Shown here one piece after another: positions 24,933 to 36,983 of a stretch of 64,000 nt of DNA; the first letter of the stretch is position 1, and each line of letters starts with the position of its first letter. The stretch covers positions 1 to 64,000 of the forward strand of contig JBEWZL010000012.1 of NCBI GenBank assembly GCA_045837725.1. The letters are read 5' to 3'. Under the pieces are notes generated by a model. That model was not told where the DNA came from. It made no database searches and saw nothing but the letters and a program-made list of their open reading frames with translations. The stretch is from Vermamoeba vermiformis. Its lineage: Eukaryota; Tubulinea; Echinamoebida. Both the position numbers and the translations under genes were made by a program.

Positions 24933-27900
24933 ATGCGTGAATTCTGGTCCCCTGCGATCAGCCAGTTTTTGGTGCTGATTTTAGCTTGCTTTGCTGTTTA
25001 TACTAGCGCCGCAGGTCCCAAGGCAACTACATTTGAATACGTCATCAAGTCGTATCAGGAGTTGGAATCCGGCTACGAACTTGCGATATTGACAGGCAAG
25101 TTAAAAATATTGGATAAAAATCATTATTACTCGTGTAATAAATTAATAACGAACTGTCATATATAATTGAGATGATTCCCTAATTAATAACTTTCCTTGT
25201 GGGATGCTTTTCGTTTGTGTTACTAACTCTCCCCGAACAGCTTCCTTCGACCAAGACATCTTCGTTGACTATGTTTGTAATACTACGGACCCTAGAGCCG
25301 AATTTGTTGATTGCAATACATCAAATTGCGTTGATTCTACCACGACAGTGACAGATTCGTTAGCACAATCAGAAAGCAAAACGTATTCATTTACAGTTCA
25401 GAACCCTAATTCATGTTACTCTATAGCATTATTGGTCAAGTAAGCACCGTATTATATTGCAAAGTATTTAACGGTTATGTTTATTTATAGCGCGATCGAA
25501 GGAGATCCAGACATTTATTTCTCATTCCGAGCCAATAATACTGCGCCAACTGCTACCAGCAACGACCTATCGTTAGAACGTATGTAATTTCTTCACTCAC
25601 ACAATTCTAACTGTAATTTCCGCCAGAAATCGGTTCGGATGCTTTAGTCAAGTGCTGCTCTGAGATTCGCAGTTTATTCAGCGGCAGCGAGACATGGACG
25701 GGAGAAGTGTATTTTACCGTTGGCTCCGCTTACCCAACACGGTACCAAATTTCAGTAACTTGTAAGAACTGGCCAGATTTTTCATTTGTATCAACTAATT
25801 TAATTGTGCAGCTGACCCGCGCTTGAATGCCACTGAATTCTATTGGCAAAGTATGCTCTTGCAGTTCATCATATCGAATATTAATTTTAATGTTTAAAGC
25901 GCCACTCGAGATACAATGTCCCAATTACACTTTGTCGACCGAGCTGTGCGATGCTGGTTATTGCATTTATTTGCCACCTACACGCGATCCGTTTTTCACT
26001 CGTGTCGCTACAATTACGTAAGAAGGCCTCGTCCAATTTAATTAAATAATTCTTATTCTTGAAACAGTGGCCTCGAGACTACAATTGATTTACTGTCTCG
26101 TCGCATGGCAACTGCCCTCATCATCAGCTCCACTACATTCACTTCGACCACTGTAAGCAGTACCTTTGTCATAATGTATCGATTAGTCTAACGCGCACCA
26201 GACCTCGGCCACTTCGTTCTATTTCTCTAAAAGTGTTCTCGGCTACAGCAGCTGTCAGTACCGATTCCCTCAGCTGATCAACAGCAATGGCGAATCAATG
26301 GACTGGGCGAGTGTCACGCAGAAACAATTGCCCTGCAGCAAAAACGAGTTCAGCACTGCATCGCAAGGTCTCGATGATGTCGTGACCAGTCTCAACAACC
26401 TCACGACCACGAGCTTGCTGACGGTCAATCAATACATCTTGCGCGTAAGTTACTCGGAATTTGACGGCATAATTACGGTTATTAATCTCTCGTAGTCTAT
26501 CGCGTGGACCGTCAGCGACGAGTGGGTCGGGTGTCGCTTGATGATTGAAGATCGCTTGGCACATCCGCAGACTGAAAAGCGCGTGATAAACGACACGCAA
26601 GCGTGTTTTGTGACCGATACCAGTGCCAATGACCCGTGCTGCAATGCTGCGTAAGATCACTTATTTGTACTCCACCACAGTGCTGACATCTGTTTGATTC
26701 CCAGTCTTCAATTGAACACGTGTTGCGCCCCTCGCACCGTCACAGCGAACATCAACACATTTGCCCCGAACAACACTGCTATTAGCAACATGTGTGTCTC
26801 GCCGAGATGCTCTGCGGTAAGAATAAATATTCAAGTCCATAATATTCAAATTTGTTAATGAGATTGGTGCAGACTGCCGTGGCCGATTACATTGTGTTGA
26901 ACGAGGCTGCAGGTACCACCGCGACTGGCTGCTCAACTGCCACTGTCAATGTAAGTTCACGAGAATACAACGCGCATTCTGTCAAATACTAACGCGATCA
27001 TTAGGCCCTCAATGATGAGACGTTCGTGTCAAATCCATTGAATGGTTGCAAAGCTCAAGTCTATCAAACTGTTTGCAGCACCAAGTACGTCCATAGGCTA
27101 ATGCATGATTATCTCGATTACTAACGGTCCCCAGCGCCAAATGTCTGGCCAAAATTAATCACCCCGACACTATCTGTCTCGGCGTGGGATACTGCACAGT
27201 GCCGTGCGAGACGAACGAGGACTGCTTGACCGGACAGTGCATCACCGTGCAACAGTCCAAGACGTGTTTGTTGTACGATCAGTTCAACGAGACTGCTGAC
27301 CTCACCACTGCCAACACGCTCTTGTTGCAAGTAAGTGCGCTTAACATATTATTCTACGTGTATTGACTCGCCTAGTGCTTGAACAACAACACCGATGGAT
27401 TTGTGCGTGTATTTTTCAGACAAGAACTCGGCTTGAACAGTAAGTTGAATGTCAATTTGTTTGCCTCGAGCCTAACCGACCCTTTCAGCTTCATCGACGG
27501 AGGAAGAATTCAAAGATCGATTTTTCAGTGAATTGCCTGCAGACACGTGCACGAGTGTGTTTGACATTCCAGTTGACGATCCTCGCAGAAACAATCAAAC
27601 GCTCTGCGAACAGACTCAGACGTGTAATTGGGCATTCTGTAATGACTTCGATAATGCTCAGTGCAGCTATGCTAATTGCAATGACACTGTTGTCGTCACA
27701 AATCCTGACTACTGTCAGACGTGTTTCGGACAAACGAGATGCTTCGAGGTATGATAGTTCAGTCATTATTGAATTCAAATTGGTTGACCTCTTGCAGACC
27801 TCTTTCTTCGCACACTGCGAGTACTTGAACATTGCTTCTGAAGCAGATTGCACCAGTCAAGAGTCGAGTCACTTCAATCCCATCGCTTATCCAATTACGA

Positions 27901-30829
27901 GTCTAACAAACAGAGGAGTGTGCTATAGAACTGCAGGTGCGTGTCAACCCAACAACAGATGCACCAGCGCTGAAGTAACTGCCGGAGAGTGTGCTGCAAA
28001 GTGTTTCTTCACCGCTCTGACCGCTCAACCTGCTTGCACGAGTGCTGGTCATCAGTGGGATGCAACTCTCCAGTGCTACGACACGACACTTGCAACACGA
28101 GCGGAGTGTGTCAATGCTGCTGGTACTTGGTGGTAAGAGGCTGTCAGTGGTGTAGCCAAGTCTTAATCTGTCGTAGGGCCGGTACATTATATGTCCCATC
28201 GTATATGAGCACGCAAGCTGAATGCGAGGCCACGGGCGCGTGTTTCTACAATGATGTCCTCGACTTCACTAACGAGGTATAACCATTCATCTTCCAATAA
28301 TTTGCTTCTAACGCGATTGTTAGACTGCTTGCATCAATTCATTCTTCTGCGAGAATGCACCAACTGTGCTCACACAACCAGAGTGTGAAGCAGCAGGCAG
28401 CTGTTCTGACTATGATGGCTGTCATTACCCGTACTTTGAAAGTGGCAATTGTGCAGTCGGTGAGATTTGGACACCTCTTGGATGTTATTCAGGAGCGAAC
28501 AACGTTACTTGTTTGGCCAACGGAGGGTACGACGATAGTTTGTTATTCCTCGATGCAATCCTAATCTCTCGTGCATTAGTACTATACTCGCCAGAGCCAC
28601 AACTAAAGACGAGTGTTTGAGTCGTGGTCAGGTCTGTGTGGAGCCACAAATCTCGGGCTCTTTGAGCTCTGATCGCAGTCCCAGAATGCCCCCTCGCGGC
28701 ATCACTTTGAAGGACGCCACGCAATGTTCTGCTTGTCATGGAGAGCGCACTTCGTTCTACACTTGGACTCCCGTGAGTATTACTGTCGTTAGAATCTACT
28801 CGTGTTTTAACCTAACGCTATAGGCTCGATGGATCCGCAAACAATGGACACCGAACCAATGGAAAACACGTGCTTTTGAGCAAGCAAATGATTGGTTGCC
28901 ATCCGTGGACACTAATTACAACACCACTTACAACACTGCTCGTATGAGACGTTACAGCAACATTATCAAGTCAAACATTCTTTGCAGGTAAGTGCTGTGA
29001 TGCATTTACACTGTAATTGCGCGTAACTGACACGTGTCAAACAGATTCAGTCAAGTGCGCAGTGTGATCGATCAGTTAGCGTGCGATTGTGGTAGCGGTG
29101 CTGCTGACAACAAGTGCAGCGCTGAATCCATCGTGTCGCAAGTCGTACAAGTCGCGCAAGTCTGCAACAGTGTGCCCACGCAAGTCAATTTCGATCAGGG
29201 CTCGCTCGGCGTGTCTAACCGCGTGACTGTCTTGGACTCGGACTGCACTGAAATCCCCATCTCACTCGTGCCGTTGAGTCAGTTCAACCTCCGCAAACAA
29301 GTGACACTCAGCTCTGTCTCTGTGTCGCTCTCGCAGTCTGGTAAAGCCGAACAAGTGCAGTACATTTTGAACAGCGGTGGCGTGGCTGTCGGTGAGCTGA
29401 TCGGTGACGGAGTGCATTACGCACCCAACGGACAAATTGTGAGTGGTCTCACTCCCTGCTACACATTCCCTTCGGTACGTAGAATCCTCCGTTAGCTATT
29501 TGGGCTAATATTCCGCACGAGCAGACGTTCAATTCGACGCTGAACATTGCTTCACTCGACTTGGCCTATCCCATTGATGCCGCGTACAGCAAATTCGTGC
29601 CTCTCGGTCTCAATCTGCCCCTTGGCACGGCTCAATACTGCTTCCCCGAAGGCACCAACCTCACTAATGCCGTAGAGTACTTCCCGCTCGGTCTGTAGCA
29701 TACTTATACCAATATATGCTCGCTTAATACTGACATTACATTTTGGTAGGTCTGATCGCCAACTGGGAGACTGCGTCGTTCATCGAAGGGCTCTACGCAT
29801 GGGAGATCTTCATCATTTACTTTGGTGTGCTCTGTTACCTCGTGGTGCTGGGCCTGTGTCTCACTCAACTCATTTTCCACGCCATCGATTGGGCGCGAAG
29901 TGCTCGCGAGAAAGGTTTCTTCAGCTTGGGTCGCATTGCTCTGATCATCTTAGCGGTGGCATTGATTGACCGCGTCATCTACTTGCTCTTGTTGCCAGTG
30001 GGAGAGATTGAAAAGTCCAAGCCCCTCGACGCCATCTTCTCCGAGTTGCCTGCACTGTTGTACAGCGTCATCTTCTCCATCATTGTGCTGCGCTGGGCTG
30101 AGATCTATCACTTCACAATCTCCTCGAGCGGCAACAGTGGCTTCTCGAAGCTCAAGCCAGCGGTGATTGCCATCGACGTGTTCCTCGGTGCAGCATTCAT
30201 TGCTATTTTAATCACTTTCCTCGTGCTGCCCGTTCAAGTCCTGACTGTTGATTGCAACACACCCGATGCAGCGCTCAATCAGCTCACCGATACTGAAGCT
30301 GTCGCTGTGGCGTACAAAACTTTCTTTGCAGCCGTGTGTCTCACACTCGGCGTTTGTTTCGTCGTGTACAGCGCACGCATCATTCAAATCATGAACAAGA
30401 AGAACAGCGTCAAGCGCGAAGAGGCAGCGCTCAAGAAACGAGAGCAGGCATTGATTCGCGTAAGTTTTACCGCCGATTCAGTGTATCTCTCCAATCCACT
30501 AACCGTTGACTTCACAGCTCGTGATTACATCAGCCATTTGCACCTTCTGTCTGCTCTGCCAAGCTGCAAATTTGTTGTGGTCGTCCATTGACAGCTCGTC
30601 GCGCAACATTGTCGGCGTGTTGATTTTCCTCTACGTCATCGAACTCGGTCCCTCAGTGATGTTCATCATCATGTTCAAGCGCACCAGTATGTTCGCCAGA
30701 TACACGCGTCGCGGTGGCTTCAGCACGCGCAGATCTACTGCTGGGGGCTCATCGACTCTCAAGAGCGGTCAGTCAGCGACAGCGAGTGTCAGCGCGACTT
30801 CTGGCGTGGAACTCGATGACAAACAGTGA
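24933..30829 (+). CDS. Cys-rich ectodomain seven-pass THH1/TOM1-type protein B
   Basis: About 24 exons encode roughly 1,500 residues. A signal peptide follows the first Met. The ectodomain matches paralog A block by block: PRLNATEFYW, ICLGVGYCTVPC, EQTQTCNWAFCND, QTCFGQTRCFE, IWTPLGC, YTWTPARWIRKQWTP, LACDCGSG. After the motif VSVSLSQSGKAEQV and GVAVGELIGDG comes the membrane domain, with seven hydrophobic helices between about 29.75 and 30.7 kb. It includes LPALLYSVIFSIIVLRWAEI, the region most like THH1/TOM1/TOM3 proteins. The cytosolic tail is basic and Ser/Thr-rich. Exon 1 (24933-25095) ends at a GC donor (ACAG before GCAAGT) and joins 25241 in frame; paralog A has GT at the same place. 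A receptor role is inferred; no ligand can be named. Confidence 0.78.
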
Positions 30830-30912
30830 GAGCACGGCGCTGCTTGTAATAATGTAATTTAATTCGTTAGTAAAACAATTTTGATTTATCGAACAACTGG
30901 CGGAGTGTCTGT

Positions 30913-31758
30913 TTAGAATACTGCTGAAAATGATGCAAAAGCCAAGACTACTAGTGTGGCGCTATTTATAATAGCGTTGGATGACTTGGGTGTGTTGATA
31001 GTGACCTGGCAAGTATTGTTGGTGCCGTAAGTGGTTGGTCCAATGGTCGTTTGGGTACATCCGGCTGGAAATGTGAACTTGGAGCCGTCAACGCACGAAG
31101 AGTTTGATGCACCTGAATGCGCCACGATACCCGAAGCAGCTGAGCACGAGCTGAGCACCGCAAAAGTTGGATCTTGAGGATGGAACACATAAAAGCAAAA
31201 GCCAGCGTAGCCTTTGAATTGAAAATTAATCTCAAAATAACCCTACAATAATGAGCTAGAGTACCTCCATAGAAATTAGTGTCCGAGTCGAGAGTGCACG
31301 TCGAGTCATCAGGATACAAGTAAGTGCGTGGCATGTCTGTGGGTGGCACATCGTTGCTGTCGCATTGAAGGGTGTAATACACGCCACTGACCGCTGTGCA
31401 TGATTGAGAGGTGCATGAGGACTGAAAAGTACCGTTAATAATAACTCCCAATGCGTTAGAATGAGAATTAAACTGAATTGAATCGAATTTTTTTCTTTCG
31501 ATTGAAAACTGCTTAAGTAATGGCATTATTTATCGCAATATTTGGTAGGAAATTATGATAATATTAGCCTTAAATAGTTATGACAACATTCAAACGGCTA
31601 CTTAGCGAGCTGCTACTTACGCCATCAACGTAGAAGGAAGAGAAGCCTTTCGGTGCACCAGAGCAGTCACTGGTAGTGTAGGTCTTGGTCACAAAGCGCG
31701 CTCCTTGAACTGCTACTAACAGGCACAAGATCTCAATTGCAATGAAGAGCTTTGCCAT
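30913..31758 (-). CDS. Small Cys-rich GPI-type surface protein
   Basis: Three exons (31758-31621, 31421-31265, 31211-30913) give 197 residues with frame continuity. A signal peptide (MAKLFIAIEILCLLVAVQGA) opens the protein. The body has about ten Cys residues, spaced as in SCTSQSCTAV, TLQCDSN and NNTCQV, and the C-terminus is a hydrophobic segment after a Ser/Asn-rich region, consistent with a GPI signal. No known domain is recognised. The overall layout resembles the gene at 19.7-20.4 kb. It lies just past the end of receptor B, convergent with it. Confidence 0.72.
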
Positions 31759-31967
31759 CTTAGTGATGTTTGTAATTAAGTGAGTGACAAGTATATTGAC
31801 GTGTGTTTGTGGTGCAGGCTTAAAAGAAAAATTAAGCTGTTAACTGCGCAAGAAAAAGAAGGCGCCTTCCGATCCAGTGGACAAAATTGGTTTATGGGTT
31901 ATAACTGGGCTGGGCCCAGGCTTACTATGTAAGCAAGTACAAATAAACGGGTATTAACTAACGGTCT

Positions 31968-32805
31968 TAGTTAATCTTGACGTTGCTCTTGAGAGCAGCG
32001 GCAATACCAGCGACGGAGTTGGATGAGGTGCACAAACCAACTTGAGTGCAGAAAACGTCGGGGTTCTCGTTGCTGAGGATCCATTGAATGGCCAATTCGA
32101 GATAGTTGTCAATGAAGTCAACGCACTATTAAAGGTAAAAGGTAAGCATAAGATTCGATCCGATCACGAAGTCGTAAAAGCGTTCTGAAATATCTAGAAA
32201 AGATATTATCGTGCCACTTACTTGATCTTGGAAGCCTGAAGGGAGGAAAGAGCAGATTTTAGTCATGACATTCTCAATTTCCTTCAAGGTGTTGTTGCTT
32301 TGGATGTAACCTTCAGCGGCTTGAACAACGAACTCGCAAATGGTGCAGTATTGACCAGATTGGGCAGGCTTAAACTTGATAGAAGAAGAGCTGCACAAAC
32401 CGATTTGAGAGCAGATAACGGCAGGAGTCTCCTTTTGGAGCAAGAGTTGAATCAAAGCTTGGCCTTCTTGGGCAATGAAGTCGCGGCACTAAATACGATC
32501 AAAAATTAGCAAATATTATGGTAGGCAAGAATATTCATGGTACGTAAACAATTTGCCGAAAGAAGGAACAACGGTCCGATCTTGATCGGGTTACATACTT
32601 GTTGCTGGAAGGCGCCGGGGAAGAGGTTGCAAACGGAGGCAACAAAGTTGATGATTTGGGTTTCAGTGGCATTGCTTTCAAGGAAGTCCTCGGCGTAGTT
32701 AGCAATAAATTGGCACATAGTGCAAGATTGGCCGGATTGAGCGGGCTTGGCCAAGGCAGAACCGAGGCACAAGAGCACGGCAAAAACAACAAGGGTAGTT
32801 CTCAT
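31968..32805 (-). CDS. Two-domain saposin B-type protein
   Basis: Three exons (32805-32599, 32488-32222, 32126-31968) encode 210 residues. After a signal peptide there are two saposin B repeats, each opened by KPAQSGQ(S/Y)C and carrying the six-Cys pattern: CTMC...C...C...CSQIGLC in the first and CTIC...C...C...CTQVGLC in the second. Introns fall at the same place in each repeat, right before the fourth Cys, which indicates internal duplication of a domain with its intron. Saposin-fold proteins bind lipids in lysosomes or phagosomes; related amoeba proteins can permeabilise membranes. Which role applies here cannot be told from sequence. Confidence 0.88.
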
Positions 32806-33056
32806 CTTAAGGTGTGGACTGTAAAGTGTTTACACTAACAATAAAAATATGAGAAATCGTTTTTCGTTTTGCGTAGGCATTACGCGATTGGTCAGTTTTA
32901 ACCATAAGAATTTTACTAAGACAATTCGTTGTGGTATGAGGGCCGCAACTTAGTGTAGAATGGTTTATTTACAGGTGTTTGAGCATTTTATGTACAATTT
33001 CTGATTTGTGTTTTCAAAAAAGCCAGATCTCAAAGTTTTAAGTACAATCCGGACGT

Positions 33057-34240
33057 TTAGTGTTTCTGGATCTTGCCCCATTGCTTTTCGACGGTAGTTA
33101 AAGGCACGTATTGTACACCTATATGGCAACGGGATCAGATTAATGTCAAATAGAAAGCAGTTCATGAAAGCGTACCGCTGATTTTAGTCTGCATCCACTG
33201 CCCGTCAGGCCGTCGATCAATCTGCATCAAATATTGTTGTGCGCCCTGAGGACCAACGGGAATGATCATGCGACCACCTGGCTTCATTTGTTCGAGCAGA
33301 GCCTTTGGTATCTCTAGAACAAGTTTGTCAGCTAGTCTACACTGCATTTGTGTGGTCACGAATGGAGCGATCTTTCCGTCCAGTGATGAATTATAATTAA
33401 ATCAATGAGATACGCGAGCTAAATATGGCTCAAGTGCTAGTGGAGTTTACCTGGTGCCGCAGCTCCAACGTGAATGCAATCGAACGGGCCATCAGTGGGT
33501 AGACCCGCGTAGCCATCGCCAGCTGTTTGAGTTAGCACTATTGACAGTACATGGGGCTATTAATAGATTACCTCGCACGTCTAGCAGACCACTACTGAAC
33601 AGATCTGCGTTGCCCTTTTTGATGTTGATAATGCTTTGATTGACAAGTGGCTCCATATGTTCAATACCGAACACTTTGCCGTTAATATTATTCTGTTTCA
33701 ACATCGTTGCCATGCAAGCACTCAAATAACCACTGCCTGACCCCACATCCAGTACACGTGCTTCTGGTCGCAGAATGTATTCCCGCAATAGCTCTAAACA
33801 CATGCCGTGCTAATTATATGCATTGTTAGCAAATTTATTGCTGGCTTAGCAAGGTGAACACTTGCCATGTGAGGTGCAGAGATCGTGGCATTAAAACCTG
33901 TCAAAAAGAAATTAAGTTTTTAACTCAGCGATACGCTTAATATTTGGAAATTTATTTGAAAATTATTCCTGCTTACCTATTTCTTGTGGCGCGTCTTGAT
34001 AAGCGTATTTAGGTCTTTCGTCGGCTTTGCAAAAATTTTTTCGATCTACAGCTTTCATTGCATTCGCAACATCATCATGTTGGATTAAATTAAGTTCTTA
34101 AAAATTAAATAGGCATTAATAAGGATTAATTAATTCAAAGAGACGTAGATCACAAATAATTCAGCTTTCAGAGCACGACACTTACTGCGCAGGTTGTTAA
34201 TTAGACCCTCATTCGAATCACTGCTCGCAGTCCACGCCAT
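33057..34240 (-). CDS. pcm1: Protein-L-isoaspartate O-methyltransferase
   Basis: Seven exons (34240-34186, 34096-33977, 33897-33866, 33809-33572, 33522-33451, 33313-33176, 33118-33057) encode 238 residues. Motifs run in family order: ISAPHMHG before the fold, the SAM-binding motif [34 protein letters not shown]-type [13 protein letters not shown], and [11 protein letters not shown] at the C-terminus. The enzyme methylates L-isoaspartyl residues in aged proteins to start their repair in the cytosol. Intron 3 begins with GC (ATG before GCAAGT) and frame requires it. Intron 4 contains a MEF2-type CTATTAATAG at 33557. The gene is divergent from the desaturase gene. Confidence 0.92.
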
Positions 34241-34728
34241 GGATAGTCAAATAGTACCGTGTGTGGTTGTGGTGCTTTTATCGATACAAATGAAATTGAA
34301 AGCTTTCAATTTCGAAAGTTGCTGAAGGCCTTGGTCAGCTGAACACAATTTAACTGAATTTACACTAGACAACAGACGACCTCGGGCTTTGGAGCTGACG
34401 AGAGTGACACTGCGATCTAAGTGGACCTGGCTCGTAGCTGAGAGGAAACTGCTTTTACAGGTGCTAAGAGCTCGCTTTCGATCATTCAATACAGAACCCG
34501 AATGATACTTTCAGTTGGTTACTTTTCGGGCGATCGCAAGAGATCGTGGTTCATTGAACGGTTTGATTGATTCTTTATTCGGTGTTCTCAAGTATTCGTA
34601 CGACCAATATTAACTACTGCGTTGTAGTTGATTTTTTAAACAGAACTAGTTGTTTGAAACAGCTTTGAATCACGAGGCTTTGTTTTTCTTTTGTTTTCGA
34701 TCGTGCAAAAGGACGCCCACAGATCAGG

Positions 34729-36428
34729 ATGAACAACAAGAACTACAACAAATCGGGCACCCAAACAGAAACTCTAAAGGAGGACGGCGTGCCCCCAGTC
34801 TATATTGGCGATGTCAAGCCCGAATTCGTTTATGTAGATTACAACCAACCGCACTGGAAGAGAAAGAAGTTAATTATGACCAAATACCCCGATGTATTGG
34901 AGAAATACGGTCGTCATTATCCTCTCAGTGCTTTGTATGTTGTTCTGATCGTCCTGCTTCAAACCGCACTCACGTATCTCGTTCGTGAATCAAGGTATGA
35001 ACCGATTATGCGCTTTATTAATTGTCATATTGATAATCCAATATTTTACAACTGCAATTTGGCTTTTTTATGCATTTATTTGCGTAATTTCGGTTGACAC
35101 AAGTTCCCAATTTCCCTTCCACTACTTCTCATTAATCAGCTAGCGTATATTAATATATATAATTTTATTGTAGCTACTGGACAATATTTGTTGTCGGTTA
35201 CACTGTTGGTGCAGTTGCAGATCACGCGATGTGGGTCCTCATTCACGATTGCACACACAACGCAGTCTTAGGCTCAAAGTAAGTCTTTACGCGACATATT
35301 AATATAATCAGTTAGTTTGACGATCAAACTCGCTATTTCCAAGCTCGAGTTTGTGATCCAATTGACCACGCGAGCTGAAATGTCAAATATAACTCTCATT
35401 ATATTAAACTCTTATTTATTTTAGCACTGGTAATTTGTTTATGCACGTTGTGGCCAATATCCCCTTGTTCTGGCCGAGTGCTTTGTCTTTCAGGTACGTG
35501 TCGCGAGACTCATAATAATATCAAGCACCAAGCCACGCGACTAACCTACTGCCACAGATATTATCATCTGATGCACCACGCCAATTTGAACACTACTTAT
35601 GGTGACCCTGATGTGCCCAGCGAACTCGAGAACAAAATTTTCGGTCACAGCACAATCGGCAAGATCGCTTGGCTCTTCTTGTTCCCGTACATTCAAGCTG
35701 TACGTCACAATATATTACGATAGTGATTATAAGCACCTATTAATGACAATTATCAACGGCAGATTCGCATGATTCGTTATCAAAAGAAGGCTGCGGGACT
35801 TGATTTCTGGACTGCATTGAGCTTTGTTGTACAAGTTGTTTATAATGGTGCCGTATACTACTATTGGGGGTACGTAGTGTATATTTCTAATTATTTAAAG
35901 GCTACTGAATTACAAGACGACGCTACATCTTTGTTTGAGATCTGCGTTAACAACTTTATTTTCAGCATGCCTGCGATTGTCTATTTGTTGATCTCCACGA
36001 CATTTGCAGTGGGTTTGCATCCTCTTGGTGCACGCTGGATCGCCGAGCACTACGCGAGTCAGCCCAAACAGGTAACGTTATAATAATCTGTGCAAAGGAT
36101 CCACCCAAAATTAACTCATTTAATTGTACTTTAGGAGACTTACTCATACTACGGTGTATTGAACAAGATCTCGTTCAACATCGGTTATCACAATGAACAT
36201 CACGACTTGCCCATGGTGCCGTGGGTTCACTTGCCAAAGGTAAGAAACCTTAAAGATGCTTGAGGACCTTAACTCATCGACTTTCACGTGCAGCTCACTA
36301 AGAATTACTCTGAATTCTACAAAGATTTGATCACGCATCCCTCGTACTTGGGCGTGTTATTCAACTTCTTTTTCGACTCCAGATTTACTTTGGAGACGCG
36401 TGTTGTTCGTCCTTATCACGGTAACTAA
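34729..36428 (+). CDS. Sphingolipid delta-4 desaturase (DES1-like)
   Basis: Seven exons (34729-34994, 35174-35278, 35425-35493, 35558-35699, 35763-36071, 36135-36239, 36294-36428) encode 376 residues. The three His boxes are HDCTH, HLMHH and NEHHD, in the context [20 protein letters not shown] that is typical of DES1. The N-terminal [14 protein letters not shown] also matches the sphingolipid-desaturase leader. Several hydrophobic segments place it in the ER membrane, where it would introduce the 4,5 double bond into dihydroceramide. Length agrees with the family's usual 320-380. Regioselectivity cannot be fixed from sequence. Confidence 0.92.
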
Positions 36429-36983
36429 TACATCAGCTTGTACAAACATGTTTAATAAATCTTCTTGATATAACAAGACGGGAAACGGTCGTAAACCGCC
36501 GGTGACGGGAACGGATCAGTTCTTGCTTGCATAAAACTGCGTAACTTGTACCAACATCCTCGTACTGGTTAATACCATTTTTTTCTTGTACATCATCAAT
36601 ACGTTGATTACAAATCATAATTTGAAATTCAGAGATTCAGGAGAAATAAATTGCTGAATCCAAATAATGAAAGATATCGTTGATTTTTATGCTGCATTGA
36701 AGGATTGTTCGTCCTAAAAATATTCATGCAAGCCACGTCGTCAAATCGTTCTTGGGCTCTATTTTCTCGCAGTTTTTGATTTTGCTGAGTCACGAAAACG
36801 CGAAGAAGGAACGCCATTGGTCAGTTCAAAAATTTATCAATTTTATTTCGTGATTTTTCCGCAGTCTACAAATAGGGTAAAAGCTCAGAATTGAGAATAA
36901 TTTTGCGAAGAGAACAACAAATCTTTCGTCAGCCGCGAAACAAGTTATTTATTCTGTAACTTTTTGTCCGCGTTAACCACACA
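36429..36983. other. Intergenic stretch before the bZIP gene
   Basis: About 550 bp of AT-rich sequence between the desaturase stop and the bZIP start on the same strand. It should hold the desaturase 3' UTR and the bZIP promoter. Short minus-strand frames of about 60 codons show no gene-like features. No RNA gene or repeat was recognised. Confidence 0.35.
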
